A DNA stretch of 64,000 bases, taken from NCBI RefSeq assembly GCF_006861825.1, contig NZ_VDGI01000002.1:190716-254715 (forward strand), read 5' to 3'. Shown in pieces: positions 25,726 to 35,058 of this stretch (the stretch's first letter is position 1; every line of letters starts with the position of its first letter). Position numbers and translations under genes: made by a program. The stretch is from Psychrobacillus vulpis (lineage in GTDB: Bacteria; Bacillota; Bacilli; Bacillales_A; Planococcaceae). The notes below the pieces were generated by a model that ran no database searches, had not been told where the DNA came from, and saw nothing but the letters and a program-made list of their open reading frames with translations.

Positions 25726-26181
25726 ATGGATAAATTTATGAAGCGTGCTGTAGAGTTGGCTATTGAGAATGTGCATAACGGAGGACAACCATTTGGGGCT
25801 GTTCTCGTAAAGGACGACAAGGTAATTGCGGAAGGTGTAAATGAATTGCATATCAAGCATGACGTTAGTGGACATGCTGAACTGTTAGCAATTCGACGAG
25901 CGCAGGAGCAATTACAAACGAATGATTTATCAGGGTTCACAATGTATGCGAGTGGAGCTCCTTGTCCAATGTGTTTTGCTGCGATGATGTTTGCAGGAAT
26001 AGAGAAGGCATATTTTTGTGCAACACTTGATCATGCTAAAGCTGTAGGTTTGGGGAAGTCAGGAGTTATTTACGGGGAGTTACAAAAAACTCCGGAAGGA
26101 CGCTCATTCGAAATGATTCATATGGAATTAGGAGAAGGAATGGCGAATCCAATGCAATTGTGGAAGGATCGAAATAACTAA
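25726..26181 (+). CDS. nucleoside/guanine deaminase (CDA superfamily)
   Basis: A 151-residue zinc deaminase. The zinc site is GHAELLAIR (HAE at about residue 47-49) and APCPMCFAAM (PCxxC at about 78-81). The overall sequence resembles guanine deaminase GuaD of Bacillus subtilis and related nucleoside deaminases, including the C-terminal segment with HMELGEGMANPMQLW. It would hydrolyse guanine to xanthine and ammonia if GuaD-like; exact specificity is inferred. TAGGAGA lies upstream of the ATG at normal spacing. It is flanked by dispersed palindromes on both sides. Confidence 0.85.
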   Translation: MDKFMKRAVELAIENVHNGGQPFGAVLVKDDKVIAEGVNELHIKHDVSGHAELLAIRRAQEQLQTNDLSGFTMYASGAPCPMCFAAMMFAGIEKAYFCATLDHAKAVGLGKSGVIYGELQKTPEGRSFEMIHMELGEGMANPMQLWKDRNN

Positions 26182-26201
26182 TTCTCCTATTATTACATTT
26201 A

Positions 26202-26227
26202 TGTTACAAGTGCCTGGCACCAGTAAT
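26202..26227. repeat. dispersed palindrome, copy 4 (degenerate)
   Basis: TGTTACAAGTGCCTGGCACCAGTAAT keeps the core but has mismatches in the arms. Confidence 0.75.
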
Positions 26228-26266
26228 TTTAGAGTATGATAGTGAAAAAGGGTGAGGGGGATTTTT

Positions 26267-26962
26267 TTGAAGCCAGTTATCGGTATTTCTTCTAATTTAA
26301 AGGAACAAGTTCTTTCTGTATCTATGGATAATATACATGCTGTAATGGAATTTGGTGGTGTTCCCATTGTTTTACCTAATATGGAGGAGATCGAATCGAT
26401 TGCTGAAACAATTGATGGATTACTTTTGACTGGTGGAGGAGATATTGATCCAACTTTATTTGGAGAAGAGCCTCATGAAGGTCTTGGTAGTATCACTCCT
26501 GAACGCGATGCTTTTGAAATTGCCGTTATTCATAGAATGATGCAGCTGAATAAACCTATACTAGGAATTTGTCGAGGTGCTCAAATTCTAAATATCGCAG
26601 TTGGCGGAGATATGTATCAAGATATCCATACACAAATAGAAGATAAACTTTTACAACATACGCAACAAGCTCCTCGTTGGCATGCATCTCACTATGTGCA
26701 AGTAACGAAAGGGACTGTTTTAAGTGAAATCGTACAAGTAGAAAAAATGAAAGTGAATAGTTTTCATCATCAAGCTTTACGGGATATTCCATCGGATTTT
26801 GTCGTTAGTGCTGTTGCAAGTGATGGAATCATTGAGGCAATAGAAAGTAAAAACCATACATTTGTTATGGGGGTACAATGGCATCCAGAAAGTCTAATGT
26901 TGAAAAATGATTTGGCTTCTTCACATATTTTGAAAGCATTTATTGACGCTTGTAAAAAATAA
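26267..26962 (+). CDS. class I glutamine amidotransferase-like (PuuD-type) hydrolase
   Basis: About 231 residues from a TTG at 26267, with GAGGGGG upstream; the GTG at 26252 lies inside that ribosome site. The protein is of the gamma-glutamyl-gamma-aminobutyrate hydrolase family: LLLTGGGDIDP (about 51-61), nucleophile Cys in LGICRGAQILN (about 105), and the His-Glu pair in GVQWHPES (about 208). Members release glutamate from gamma-glutamyl compounds such as gamma-glutamyl-GABA in putrescine breakdown. No other putrescine genes are nearby, so the substrate is open. Confidence 0.87.
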   Translation: MKPVIGISSNLKEQVLSVSMDNIHAVMEFGGVPIVLPNMEEIESIAETIDGLLLTGGGDIDPTLFGEEPHEGLGSITPERDAFEIAVIHRMMQLNKPILGICRGAQILNIAVGGDMYQDIHTQIEDKLLQHTQQAPRWHASHYVQVTKGTVLSEIVQVEKMKVNSFHHQALRDIPSDFVVSAVASDGIIEAIESKNHTFVMGVQWHPESLMLKNDLASSHILKAFIDACKK

Positions 26963-26982
26963 TTAAATAAATAAAAATGGCG

Positions 26983-27014
26983 GAAACGACTGATTCAAAA
27001 CAGTCGTTTTTTTG
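26983..27014 (+). terminator. intrinsic terminator
   Basis: GAAACGACTG and CAGTCGTTTTTTT flank an 8-nt loop. Confidence 0.9.
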
Positions 27015-27114
27015 TGCATTTAATCATTAATAGAAATTCCCATCTTTATTTTGTTCATGAAATTATTTTAAATGGGAAAGCTACAGTAAGTATTTAATTA
27101 AGGAGGCATTTTAA

Positions 27115-28107
27115 GTGAGATATTGGATTCAACTTACATTTACTATGAGCGTCTTTTTCTTTCTTTTTTCCTCCGTTGCTTTAGCAGCCGAAGAATTAAC
27201 GAGAGAGCAAATTTTAGAAAAGCGAATGGATTATTATATAAAATATTCAAGTGAATCTACTCCTTGGTATTATCTGGCGGCTGTAGACCAATACGAACGC
27301 AATATCCAACAAGTACGTAATGATATTCCTGAAAGGGATGGTGTAGTTGCCATTCAGTTTTCAGATGATTTTTGGACGGGTATTTTAAATCCAATGAGAG
27401 AAGATATAGATTTGACTTCCATTGTATTTTTTAATGGTAATGGATCGGATGCAAACCAAGATGGTTTCGCAGATCGTAAAAATGATGACGATGTGATACT
27501 TACAATGGCTGAATATTTAGGGACATACGGCCCTTCAGAAATAGATTTTAAAAGGGCTTTAAAGGAGTATTATCATCGAGATGAAACCGTTAACCAAATA
27601 TTGATCATTTCGAAAATTTATAAACATTTTGAAACATCTAATTTAGATAAACATGCATTCCCACTTGCCATTAATCACGATTATAGTTATCGAAGCACTT
27701 GGGGGGACAGAAGAGGTTGGGGTGGACGTAGAATGCATGAAGGTACTGATTTATTTGCTTCATACGGTGTACCAGTGAAGTCAACCTCATACGGTATCAT
27801 TGAAATAATGGGATGGAACGATTATGGTGGCTGGCGCATTGGAATACGGGATATTCACAATACGTATCATTATTATGCCCACTTATCTGGTTATCAAAAA
27901 GGGATAAAAGAAGGAGATATATTGGAGCCAGGAGCTATTATTGGTTACGTTGGAAGCTCAGGATATGGTAAAAAAGGAACTTCTGGAAAATTTCCTCCCC
28001 ACCTGCATTATGGTATGTACAAATACAATGGAAGAATTGAATGGGCATATGATCCTTTTCCATCCTTGAAGCGTTGGGAACGAGAGGAACGCAAAATGAA
28101 AAAATAA
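27115..28107 (+). CDS. lytH: LytH-like L-Ala-D-Glu endopeptidase (M23)
   Basis: A 330-residue exported peptidoglycan peptidase with a signal peptide ending VALA (about residue 24). The N-terminal helical part (TPWYYLAAVDQYERNIQQVR, then FWTGILNPMREDI) and the phrase STWGDRRGWGGRRMHEGTD are hallmarks of the YunA/LytH family, which in Bacillus subtilis trims side chains to single L-alanine in the spore cortex. The M23 zinc site is HEGTDLFA (His and Asp, about 205) with HLHYGMY (about 298). The GTG start has AGGAGG upstream. It is monocistronic, and a sporulation promoter would be expected but was not resolved. Confidence 0.88.
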   Translation: MRYWIQLTFTMSVFFFLFSSVALAAEELTREQILEKRMDYYIKYSSESTPWYYLAAVDQYERNIQQVRNDIPERDGVVAIQFSDDFWTGILNPMREDIDLTSIVFFNGNGSDANQDGFADRKNDDDVILTMAEYLGTYGPSEIDFKRALKEYYHRDETVNQILIISKIYKHFETSNLDKHAFPLAINHDYSYRSTWGDRRGWGGRRMHEGTDLFASYGVPVKSTSYGIIEIMGWNDYGGWRIGIRDIHNTYHYYAHLSGYQKGIKEGDILEPGAIIGYVGSSGYGKKGTSGKFPPHLHYGMYKYNGRIEWAYDPFPSLKRWEREERKMKK

Positions 28108-28116
28108 TTGGCAATT

Positions 28117-28153
28117 TAAATCCGGCAGCTAATTAGTTGCTGGATTTTATTTT
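28117..28153 (+). terminator. intrinsic terminator of lytH
   Basis: AAATCCGGCAGCT and AGTTGCTGGATTT pair with minor mismatches and are followed by a T-rich run. Confidence 0.8.
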
Positions 28154-28397
28154 AATAAAAGAAATCCAAAAAAGATACTGAATTAGGCAAATTAGATATA
28201 GACTCCTATCAACAGTTGTTTGTAATTTTTCGTCGTAGTTTAGTCATGATAAACATTAACAATTTGCAGCTGTAACTGGTGCTAATATGACGAAATTAGT
28301 GTTAAATTATACGTAGTGTTGGAAGATTTTATTCAGATACATAGAAAATAATCATTAAAGGTGTATTATTAATGAAGGAAAAAGGGGGAGTATATTA

Positions 28398-29063
28398 ATG
28401 AAAAATACTACTTTTGTGTCTTCCTGGAGTGGCGGAAAAGATTCTGCATTGGCCTATTATCGTGCGATGAAATTAGGTATGCAACCGAAGAAGATCTTGA
28501 CAATGTTTGAGGAGGATGGAGAAATATCTAAGTCACATGCGCTACCTGTAGAGGTTGTGCAAGCACAAGCGGATAGTCTTGGAGTTTCTTTAATAACGAA
28601 AGAAGCTAGTTGGGGGACATATGAAGAACTTTTTGTGGAAGCCATGAATGAATGTCGTGATAAAGGGATTACACACGGAGTTTTTGGTGATATAGATATT
28701 GAAGGACATTTAGAGTGGGTTCAACAAACTTGTGCGAAATCAGATATAGTATCTGTGCATCCGTTATGGCAAGAACCACGCAGAGCCATTGTAGAAAGGC
28801 TACTAGACGAGGGGTTTGAAGCTTGGATTATTGTAGTGAATACAACATTAATGCCTGCAAAGTATGTTGGGAAAAAAATTACGAATGAGTTAATTGAAGA
28901 GTTAGAAGCCGCAGGTATTGATTCGTGTGGTGAAAATGGAGAGTTTCATACAGTTGCTATAGATGGACCGATTTTTTCTGAACGTGTGGATATCGAAATT
29001 GGGGAGCCAGTAAAAAGAGGAGATTATATTTTTACGCCAGTTTCATTGAAAAGTTTTAATTAA
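28398..29063 (+). CDS. Dph6-like ATP pyrophosphatase (PP-loop) protein
   Basis: A 221-residue member of the ATP_bind_4 family. The PP-loop SWSGGKDSALAYYRA is at residues 9-23, and the family segment GVFGDIDIEGHLEWV and the C-terminal SCGENGEFHT (about 183-192) are present. Archaeal and eukaryotic Dph6 amidate diphthine on elongation factor 2. Bacteria lack diphthamide, so the bacterial substrate is unknown. AAAGGGGG precedes the ATG. The gene looks complete and constitutive; neighbours do not reveal a pathway. Confidence 0.85.
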   Translation: MKNTTFVSSWSGGKDSALAYYRAMKLGMQPKKILTMFEEDGEISKSHALPVEVVQAQADSLGVSLITKEASWGTYEELFVEAMNECRDKGITHGVFGDIDIEGHLEWVQQTCAKSDIVSVHPLWQEPRRAIVERLLDEGFEAWIIVVNTTLMPAKYVGKKITNELIEELEAAGIDSCGENGEFHTVAIDGPIFSERVDIEIGEPVKRGDYIFTPVSLKSFN

Positions 29064-29151
29064 TTGATCGTGGAATGGCGACTATTTCTTTTGGAAAAGG
29101 GTAACTTAACAAGGAAAATACATAATCTATTTACACCTTCGGAGGATGCAG

Positions 29152-29649
29152 ATGAAAAAGATGAATAGAGGTATCGTTACCGCCTTATCGGCAATTGGTA
29201 TTGCACAAGGATTGAAAATACTAACTCATAAAAAGTTAACTGGAAAATGGGACATGAAACAGTTTTTCACAACTGGTGGGATGCCTAGTTCCCACTCAGC
29301 AGGTGTTGCCGCAATCGCTTCGTATGTCGCTGCACATAAAGGTATACGTCACACGGAAACAGCATTAGCTGTAGTGTTTGGTACTATAGTAATGTATGAT
29401 GCACAAGGGATTAGAAGACATACTGGTGAAATCGCGCAACTTGTTAATGATTTAGAAGACAATGTGGCAGAGCTATCTGGAAATTTCCCAAGTTTTGAGT
29501 ATGTACAGCGAGATGTGGAGCTAAAGGAACTGCTCGGACATCAACCTGTGGAAGTAGCAGTAGGCGCTCTTTTCGGAGTCGCCTTTGGACTAATTAGTGC
29601 CAAACTAGAAAACAATGATAGAAAAGCACGAGCAGAAAAAACCTCATAA
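29152..29649 (+). CDS. YuiD-like divergent PAP2/DUF212 membrane protein
   Basis: About 165 residues from the ATG at 29152 (GGAGG six bases upstream; the ATG at 29146 abuts it). The acid-phosphatase/vanadium-peroxidase-like signature is TTGGMPSSHSAGVAAIASY (about residues 38-56), followed by YDAQGIRRHTG (about 83-93). The protein has several hydrophobic helices. Relatives such as YuiD of Bacillus subtilis are uncharacterised membrane proteins, presumed lipid phosphatase-like. A dispersed palindrome with an extended stem follows the stop directly. Confidence 0.87.
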   Translation: MKKMNRGIVTALSAIGIAQGLKILTHKKLTGKWDMKQFFTTGGMPSSHSAGVAAIASYVAAHKGIRHTETALAVVFGTIVMYDAQGIRRHTGEIAQLVNDLEDNVAELSGNFPSFEYVQRDVELKELLGHQPVEVAVGALFGVAFGLISAKLENNDRKARAEKTS

Positions 29650-29656
29650 CCCATTT

Positions 29657-29707
29657 TTATTACAGGAATATTACTGGTGCCAGGCACCAGTAATATTCCT
29701 GTGATAA
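29657..29707. repeat. dispersed palindrome, copy 5 (extended 51 nt)
   Basis: Arms extend to 25 bp with one mismatch: ACAGGAATATTACTGGTGCC (29662-29681), A, and the exact complement at 29683-29702, plus flanking TTATT/GATAA pairing. Flanking bases unique to this locus also pair, so the stem was extended locally. Confidence 0.9.
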
Positions 29708-29757
29708 TTCTTAAGAATGATGAAAAAACAGATGAATAATAATTGTAAGATGAACAT

Positions 29758-29787
29758 GCTCCAGCTCAAATGTGCTGGAGCTTTTTA
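29758..29787 (+). terminator. intrinsic terminator-like hairpin
   Basis: GCTCCAGC (29758-29765) and GCTGGAGC (29774-29781) are followed by TTTTT. It is about 110 bases past the YuiD-like gene and is probably its terminator. Confidence 0.85.
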
Positions 29788-29829
29788 TATGAAGAAGTAT
29801 TGACAATTGAAAGAGAAATGTTACACGAT

Positions 29830-29856
29830 TGTTACTGGTGCCAGGCACCAGTAACA
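29830..29856. repeat. dispersed palindrome, copy 6
   Basis: Perfect 27-nt TGTTACTGGTGCC-A-GGCACCAGTAACA. Confidence 0.9.
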
Positions 29857-30078
29857 CACCAGGACCAAAAAACACAGCAGGCACCTCAGTAACAAAAAAT
29901 TATGCGAGATTTTTTAGATATTTTAATGGATTCAATCGTATATTTAATAATTAGTAAATTAAATTCAATATTTATATTGGTTCAGAAAGTTATTTACTTA
30001 CAAAAATGTATTAGTATAATAAGTTTAAATATTAATTTTTCTGAAAAATCAATATTTTTAGTGAAGGAGGTCATTTTG

Positions 30079-31227
30079 GTGAGTTTATCTTTTTTGACTG
30101 AAGAACATATTCTGTTTCGAAAATCTTTACGAAAAATGTTGGACAAAGAGGCTTATCCATTTTTTAATCAGTGGGAAGCGAATCGAGATATTCCGAAGGA
30201 TGTTTGGTTGAAGATGGGTGAAAATGGATTTTTATGCCCTTGGGTGGATGAAGAATATGGTGGTTTAGGTCTCGATTTTTCCTATTCCATGATTTTGATA
30301 GAAGAGTTAGAACGGGTTGGTCAAGGGTTGGCTGGAGGAATGTGCTTGCATTCTGAAATTGTCAGTCCTTATATTTCAGAGTATGGTACGGAAGAACAAA
30401 AACAAAGATGGCTTCCAGGTTGTGTACGGGGAGAACTGATTAGTGCTATCGGGATGACGGAACCGGGTGCTGGTTCGGATTTGGCTGGCGTGAAGACAAG
30501 CGCGCGTAGAGAAGGAGACTACTATATTCTAAACGGGGATAAAACATTCATTACTAATGGACTGACAGCTGATATTGCAGTTGTTGTTTGTAAAACAGAT
30601 CCTAAAGCACAGCCTGCACATAAAGGGATTAGTTTACTTGTTGTGGAGAAGGGTATGATAGGTTTCAAAAGGGGGAAGAAACTCGATAAAATTGGCATTC
30701 ATAGTGGAGATACGGGAGAACTAATATTTGAAGATGTAAAGGTTCCTGTCGCAAATTTACTTGGAGAAGAAGGCAAAGGGTTTTATTATCTAATGCAAAA
30801 CTTGCAACAAGAACGGTTAGTAGTTGCGATTCAATGTCAGATCGAGGCAGAGGAAATGCTCCGAATTACTATTGACTATGTAAAAAATCGAAAAGCATTT
30901 GGACAAACAATTAGTAAATTTCAAAATACGCAATTCAAAATTGCGGAAATGGCTACGGAAATAGATATTGGAAGAACGTATGTGAATCAATTAACTGTAC
31001 GTCATTTAGAAGGAGCAGACATTGTGAAAGAAGTGTCGATGGCTAAATGGTGGATTAGCGAAATGGCTAAAAGAGTGGCAGCAGAGTGCTTGCAGCTACA
31101 TGGTGGCTATGGATATATGGAAGAATACGAGATTGCTAGGAGATACCGAGATATTCCAGTAGCAAGCATTTATGCAGGTTCAACGGAAATTATGAAGACC
31201 ATTATTGCAAAAAAATTAGATTTATAA
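30079..31227 (+). CDS. acyl-CoA dehydrogenase
   Basis: About 382 residues from the GTG at 30079 (AGGAGG 8 nt upstream; a TTG directly before it is the alternative). It matches the normal family length, while the open frame runs 59 codons further upstream without support. It oxidises acyl-CoA to enoyl-CoA with [17 protein letters not shown] (about 130) and ITNG are FAD/substrate loops; [11 protein letters not shown] and RYRDIPV are near the end. The usual catalytic glutamate position reads Ala (IYAGST, about 366). A Glu in QERLV (about 245) matches the alternative base used by isovaleryl-CoA and long-chain enzymes. It heads a cluster with an acyl-CoA ligase, an NPD flavoprotein and a hydroxyacyl-CoA dehydrogenase. 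Confidence 0.92.
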   Translation: MSLSFLTEEHILFRKSLRKMLDKEAYPFFNQWEANRDIPKDVWLKMGENGFLCPWVDEEYGGLGLDFSYSMILIEELERVGQGLAGGMCLHSEIVSPYISEYGTEEQKQRWLPGCVRGELISAIGMTEPGAGSDLAGVKTSARREGDYYILNGDKTFITNGLTADIAVVVCKTDPKAQPAHKGISLLVVEKGMIGFKRGKKLDKIGIHSGDTGELIFEDVKVPVANLLGEEGKGFYYLMQNLQQERLVVAIQCQIEAEEMLRITIDYVKNRKAFGQTISKFQNTQFKIAEMATEIDIGRTYVNQLTVRHLEGADIVKEVSMAKWWISEMAKRVAAECLQLHGGYGYMEEYEIARRYRDIPVASIYAGSTEIMKTIIAKKLDL

Positions 31228-31392
31228 GTGAGATAAGTAAATTGGACATATGGTTTTGCAAGGCTCTATGAACTAGTTTCAACAATGGTATAAGTCAGAA
31301 GATGAAAAGTCAGAGGCAGAATTGCAATAATTCTATACTGATTATTTATTAGAAAAGTAAATTACATCATTTAATACAAAGGGGATTGAGAG

Positions 31393-32887
31393 ATGTTCGT
31401 TACTGAAAAATTGGCATTCCATGCAAAAGAGCAACCAAATCATTTGATTACACAATTTAAAGGTAGAAATACTACGTATTCACAGTTCTATGAGCAAGCC
31501 AAAAGATTAGCAGGCTATTTTCAAACAAAAGGGTTTCAGAAAGAAGATATTATTGCAGTGTATTTGAATAACTCGGATTATTTCTTAGTTTGTTATTATG
31601 CTTGTCAACTAGGTGGATTCAGCGTTACGCCTGTCAATACAAAGCTAACTGCTCCTGAGGTGGATTATATTTTGACGCATTCAGAAGCAAAAGCACTTAT
31701 TTATGACACTCAATTGTTATCTGTATTAAATGAAGTACCTGATGCATTTACAAGATTTGAGAATTATCTACAAATTGGTGGCAAGGACACTTTCCAAGAA
31801 GTAATAGCGGATGAATCTATTCTATTCACTGAAGAAAAAGTAGAGGGAAATACGACGACTGTAGTTTTATATACTTCTGGTACAACAGGGAAGCCGAAAG
31901 GTGTAATGTTGACTGCTGAAAATGTGAAAGCAAGCGCTCAAGTATGGGGAGAAGCGATGGGGCTTAATTTGGATGATCGAATGCATAGTCACACCATTAT
32001 TTCATTGTGCCGCAATCCATGTTTTTTGCATTCCGGTAATTTATGCGGGTGGAACAATTATTGTAGAAGAAGCATTTTCTCCTGAACGAACAATGAATAC
32101 GATGGAAAAAGAGAATGTAACGATATTTTTTGGTGTTCCAGCAATGTACAGTATTTTATTGAATACCCCCAAAATGCGAGACTTACATCTTCCCAATCTT
32201 CGACTCTTTACTTATGGGGCGGCCCCAATGCCATACGAATTAATTCGAAAAGTGAAAGCATTATTCCCAAATGTGAAAGTTCAAAATTTATATGGGCAAA
32301 CAGAAAATTCTCCAGCAGCGACTACTTTAAAAGACCATCATGCACTTGAAAAGGTTGGATCTGTTGGCGAGCCATTACCGATGACGGAGGTGCAAGTGGT
32401 TGATGAGTTTGGAGATCCACTTCCAGTTGGTCAAGTAGGAGAAATAGTTATCAAAGGTCCACAAATAATGAAGGGCTATTTGAAAAATGAAGATGCTACG
32501 AGACAAGCTGTTAAAAATGGTTGGTTATATAGTGGGGATTTAGGACGTTTTGATGATGATGGTCTACTTTATATAGTGGACCGTAAAAAGGATATGATAA
32601 TCCGGGGAGGGGAAAATGTTTACCCGGTGGAAGTTGAAGAAGTTTTGTACCAAATTCCTGAAGTGTTAGAAGCAGCGATTGTTGGAGTCCCAGATAAAGT
32701 TTACGGGGAAGTACCGAAAGCATTTGTCGTTCTAAAAGAAAGTCAACAATTGACGGAGGAAGATATTATTTCTTTTTGTTCAAAACAGTTAGCGAAATAT
32801 AAACTACCGGAAGAAGTTGTTTTTATTGATCAGCTACCTAGAAATGCTAGTGGAAAAGTGCTGAAAAACTCACTTCGGAATGTATAG
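31393..32887 (+). pseudogene. acyl-CoA synthetase (AMP-forming), frameshifted
   Basis: Two overlapping frames together encode one complete adenylating ligase of about 498 residues. The first part (31393-32085 open) carries LYTSGTTGKPKGVML, the P-loop. The second (open from about 31973) carries the YGQTEN motif, YSGDLGRFDDDGLLYIVDRK, GGENVYPVEVE and the C-terminal PRNASGKVLK with the catalytic Lys. Family alignment expects DDRMH followed by IVTPLFHCAA. The join falls at ATGCATAGTC near 31981-31990, where loss of one AT dinucleotide from ATGCATATAGTC would explain the shift exactly. No second start with a ribosome site exists at the break. It is either a recent mutation or a sequencing error; all motifs on both sides are intact. 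Context suggests activation of a fatty or branched acid for the neighbouring dehydrogenases. Confidence 0.85.
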
Positions 32888-32936
32888 ATGGAAGTAGAAA
32901 TTTTAAAATTAGAAAATATATAAGGGGGAAGTGTAC

Positions 32937-33845
32937 ATGTTTGAGAACTTATCAATTCCTGTTATCGTTGCGCCAATGTTTCTAGTATCAAGTCCAGAGC
33001 TAGTCATAGTTTCTTGTAGAAGTGGGGTTGTTGGATCTATTCCCCTACTCAATGCAAAGACTGAGGAAGTTTGTGAAGAGTGGTTGAGAGAATTAAAAAA
33101 TGCATTGCCTACTGAACCGTGGGCAGTGAATTTTATAGCACATAAAACGAACAAACGACATGATAAAGATTTGGAATTAATAAGTAAATATCAGCCGCCA
33201 ATTGTAATTGCATCTTTAGGTCATCCCCGTGTTGTTACAGAAGTTGTACACGAATATGGTGGGTTAGTATTTTCAGATGTTGCGACGGTAAAACATGCGA
33301 GGAAAGCCGCAGCAGCTGGAGTAGATGGGCTTATTTTAGTCTGTGCAGGAGCAGGCGGGCACGCTGGAATGTTAAATCCATTTGCATTTTTGGATGCCGT
33401 TCGAGAATTTTGGGATGGCTACATCATTTTAGCAGGAGGCATATCACATGGAAAAGATGTATTAGCTGCTCAAATTATGGGAGCGGATTTTGCATACATG
33501 GGAACTAAATTTATTGCAGTGGAGGAAAGTGTAGCGTTTCCAGAATACAAAGAAATGCTTGTAGAATCAACGATTGAAGATATCTTGTATACTGATTCAT
33601 TTAGTGGTGTACATGCAAATTATTTGGTGCCAAGTTTGTTAAAAAATAATATTGATCCTTCTAGCTTAAAGCCTCGTGAAATAATAGATCTGTCTCATAT
33701 GGTAGACGTGAAAGCTTGGCGCGATATATGGTCTGCCGGACATGGGGTGACGACTATAAAATCAGTTGAGAGTACAGCTTCCATCGTAAATCGTCTTTTG
33801 AAAGAATATGTTGAGGCAAAAAAAGGGATGATGAACCATGTTTGA
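32937..33845 (+). CDS. NPD/nitronate monooxygenase-family flavoprotein
   Basis: About 302 residues from the ATG at 32937 (AAGGGGGA 8 nt upstream; the GTG at 32931 is too close). TIM-barrel FMN protein of the 2-nitropropane dioxygenase-like family: IPVIVAPMFLVSSPELVI at the start, GADFAYMGTKFIAVEES (phosphate-binding end of the barrel) and the central VCAGAGGHAG motif. The GGHAG motif is typical of the family, whose best-known members oxidise nitronates; similar proteins in fatty-acid clusters have unknown roles. It lies 49 bases behind the ligase and 94 bases before the hydroxyacyl-CoA dehydrogenase gene, and is probably in one operon with them. Confidence 0.87.
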   Translation: MFENLSIPVIVAPMFLVSSPELVIVSCRSGVVGSIPLLNAKTEEVCEEWLRELKNALPTEPWAVNFIAHKTNKRHDKDLELISKYQPPIVIASLGHPRVVTEVVHEYGGLVFSDVATVKHARKAAAAGVDGLILVCAGAGGHAGMLNPFAFLDAVREFWDGYIILAGGISHGKDVLAAQIMGADFAYMGTKFIAVEESVAFPEYKEMLVESTIEDILYTDSFSGVHANYLVPSLLKNNIDPSSLKPREIIDLSHMVDVKAWRDIWSAGHGVTTIKSVESTASIVNRLLKEYVEAKKGMMNHV

Positions 33846-33939
33846 AACATTACTTTTGCTGATTGCTTGAACTTCATCCTACAGAGGATAACTACCTTCT
33901 TTGAGAGGAGAGTAATAAAACAAATAGGGAGTTGAAACA

Positions 33940-34782
33940 ATGAAAATAGGTGTTTTAGGTTCTGGTACTATGGGTAATGGTATAGCACAAGTGATGGCCG
34001 ACGCAGGGCATTTCGTTGTTTTGTGTGATGTAAATAAAGAGGCACTTCAAAAAGCAGCAAAAACAATTGATGCTAATTTATGGAGAGTGTATAAGAAACT
34101 CGGAAAAGAGTTAGATGATATTGGTAAAGTTTTAGCAAGGATTACATTTACAACGGAGATAAGTCTTTTGAAAGATGTAGACGTTGTTATCGAAGCAATT
34201 ATTGAAAATATGGATGTTAAGAAGAAAGTATTTGCTGATCTAGACGCCCTTTGTGACGAGAATACAATTCTTGCATCGAATACATCTGGACTAAGTATTA
34301 CCGAACTTGCTTCAGCAACAGAAAGAGCACATAAGGTAATCGGAATGCATTTTTTTAATCCTGTCCCAATAATGAAGCTTGTGGAAATTATTAGAGGATC
34401 TGACACTTCTGAAGAAACTTATAAGGTAGCGAAGGGTTTAGTTCATTCAATTGGAAAAGAAAGTATTGAAATTTCAGATGCACCATTGTTTGTTGTAAAC
34501 CGGATATTGGTTCCTTTAATTAATGAGGCGATTTTTATACTCGGTGAAGGAATTGCGTCGGCCGAAGATATTGACAAAGGCATGATGCTAGGGGCAAATC
34601 ATCCTATTGGACCGCTAGCGCTCGCCGACTTAATAGGGTTGGATACAATGCTATTTGTAGCAGAGACCCTCTTAGAGGAAACTGGAGATTCTAAATATAG
34701 AATTCCTCCTCTATTACGCAAACATGTGCGAGCTGGACACCTTGGTAGAAAAAGTGGCCAAGGATTCTATAACTATAGTTAG
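33940..34782 (+). CDS. 3-hydroxyacyl-CoA (3-hydroxybutyryl-CoA) dehydrogenase
   Basis: A 280-residue NAD(P)-dependent enzyme of the Hbd/MmgB type, which interconverts 3-hydroxyacyl-CoA and 3-oxoacyl-CoA. The Rossmann loop is VLGSGTMGNGIAQ (about 4-16). SNTSGLSITELA (about 114-125) and GMHFFNPVPIMKLVEII (about 135-151) hold the catalytic Ser/His-Glu region. The C-terminal helical domain with LGANHPIGPLALADLIGLD and GRKSGQGFYNY completes it. Length is normal. It ends the acyl-CoA cluster, closed by a very strong terminator. Confidence 0.93.
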   Translation: MKIGVLGSGTMGNGIAQVMADAGHFVVLCDVNKEALQKAAKTIDANLWRVYKKLGKELDDIGKVLARITFTTEISLLKDVDVVIEAIIENMDVKKKVFADLDALCDENTILASNTSGLSITELASATERAHKVIGMHFFNPVPIMKLVEIIRGSDTSEETYKVAKGLVHSIGKESIEISDAPLFVVNRILVPLINEAIFILGEGIASAEDIDKGMMLGANHPIGPLALADLIGLDTMLFVAETLLEETGDSKYRIPPLLRKHVRAGHLGRKSGQGFYNYS

Positions 34783-34803
34783 TGTTGGTGGTGTCACTTT
34801 TGT

Positions 34804-34846
34804 AAACGCATCTAATTCGTTTAATCGAATTAGATGCGTTTTTATT
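34804..34846 (+). terminator. strong intrinsic terminator
   Basis: A perfect 16-bp stem (AAACGCATCTAATTCG with its complement, loop TTTAAT) is followed by Ts. Confidence 0.93.
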
Positions 34847-34984
34847 ATGTAAATTTTTGCTCACACTTTAACACCAATTTATCAGTGAATAAATAATAAT
34901 TTGGAAATCGGATTTCCATAATGAGAATTCGACAAACAGTACCCATTTTAAAAACAAAGTCAATTCCTGTCATAAAATGCGTGA

Positions 34985-35028
34985 GAATTGTGTCGGTGCC
35001 AGGCACCCAAACAACTCTGACACAATTC
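34985..35028. repeat. dispersed palindrome, copy 7 (variant B, nested)
   Basis: The core GGTGCCAGGCACC is enclosed by a second, outer inverted repeat GAATTGTGTC (34985-34994) and GACACAATTC (35019-35028). The flanks differ from the main type but resemble copy 9 at 50970. Confidence 0.85.
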
Positions 35029-35035
35029 AGAATAA

Positions 35036-35058
35036 TTACAGGTGCCAGGCACCAGAAA
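35036..35058. repeat. dispersed palindrome, copy 8
   Basis: GGTGCC-A-GGCACC core with short, partly decayed arms (TTACA / AGAAA), placed 8 bases after copy 7. Confidence 0.8.

Larger units (their letters stand above)
29650..30078. other. 429-base intergenic region with two palindromes
   Basis: It contains palindrome copies 5 and 6, a terminator-like hairpin, and from about 29900 very AT-rich DNA that stays open in the frame of the following gene but reads like a hydrophobic, unlikely peptide. I treat that part as untranslated leader. At 29880-29894 lies GGCACCTCAGTAACA, a truncated and mutated half of the dispersed palindrome. Confidence 0.6.

Noticed and set aside
29902-30078. N-terminal extension of the acyl-CoA dehydrogenase
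   Set aside because: The stretch is extremely AT-rich, reads as an unlikely hydrophobic peptide, and a strong ribosome site precedes the GTG at 30079, which gives the normal family length.
31973-32887. Separate gene starting at 31973
   Set aside because: It begins inside the ligase without a ribosome site and lacks the N-terminal half; it is the shifted second part of one ligase gene.
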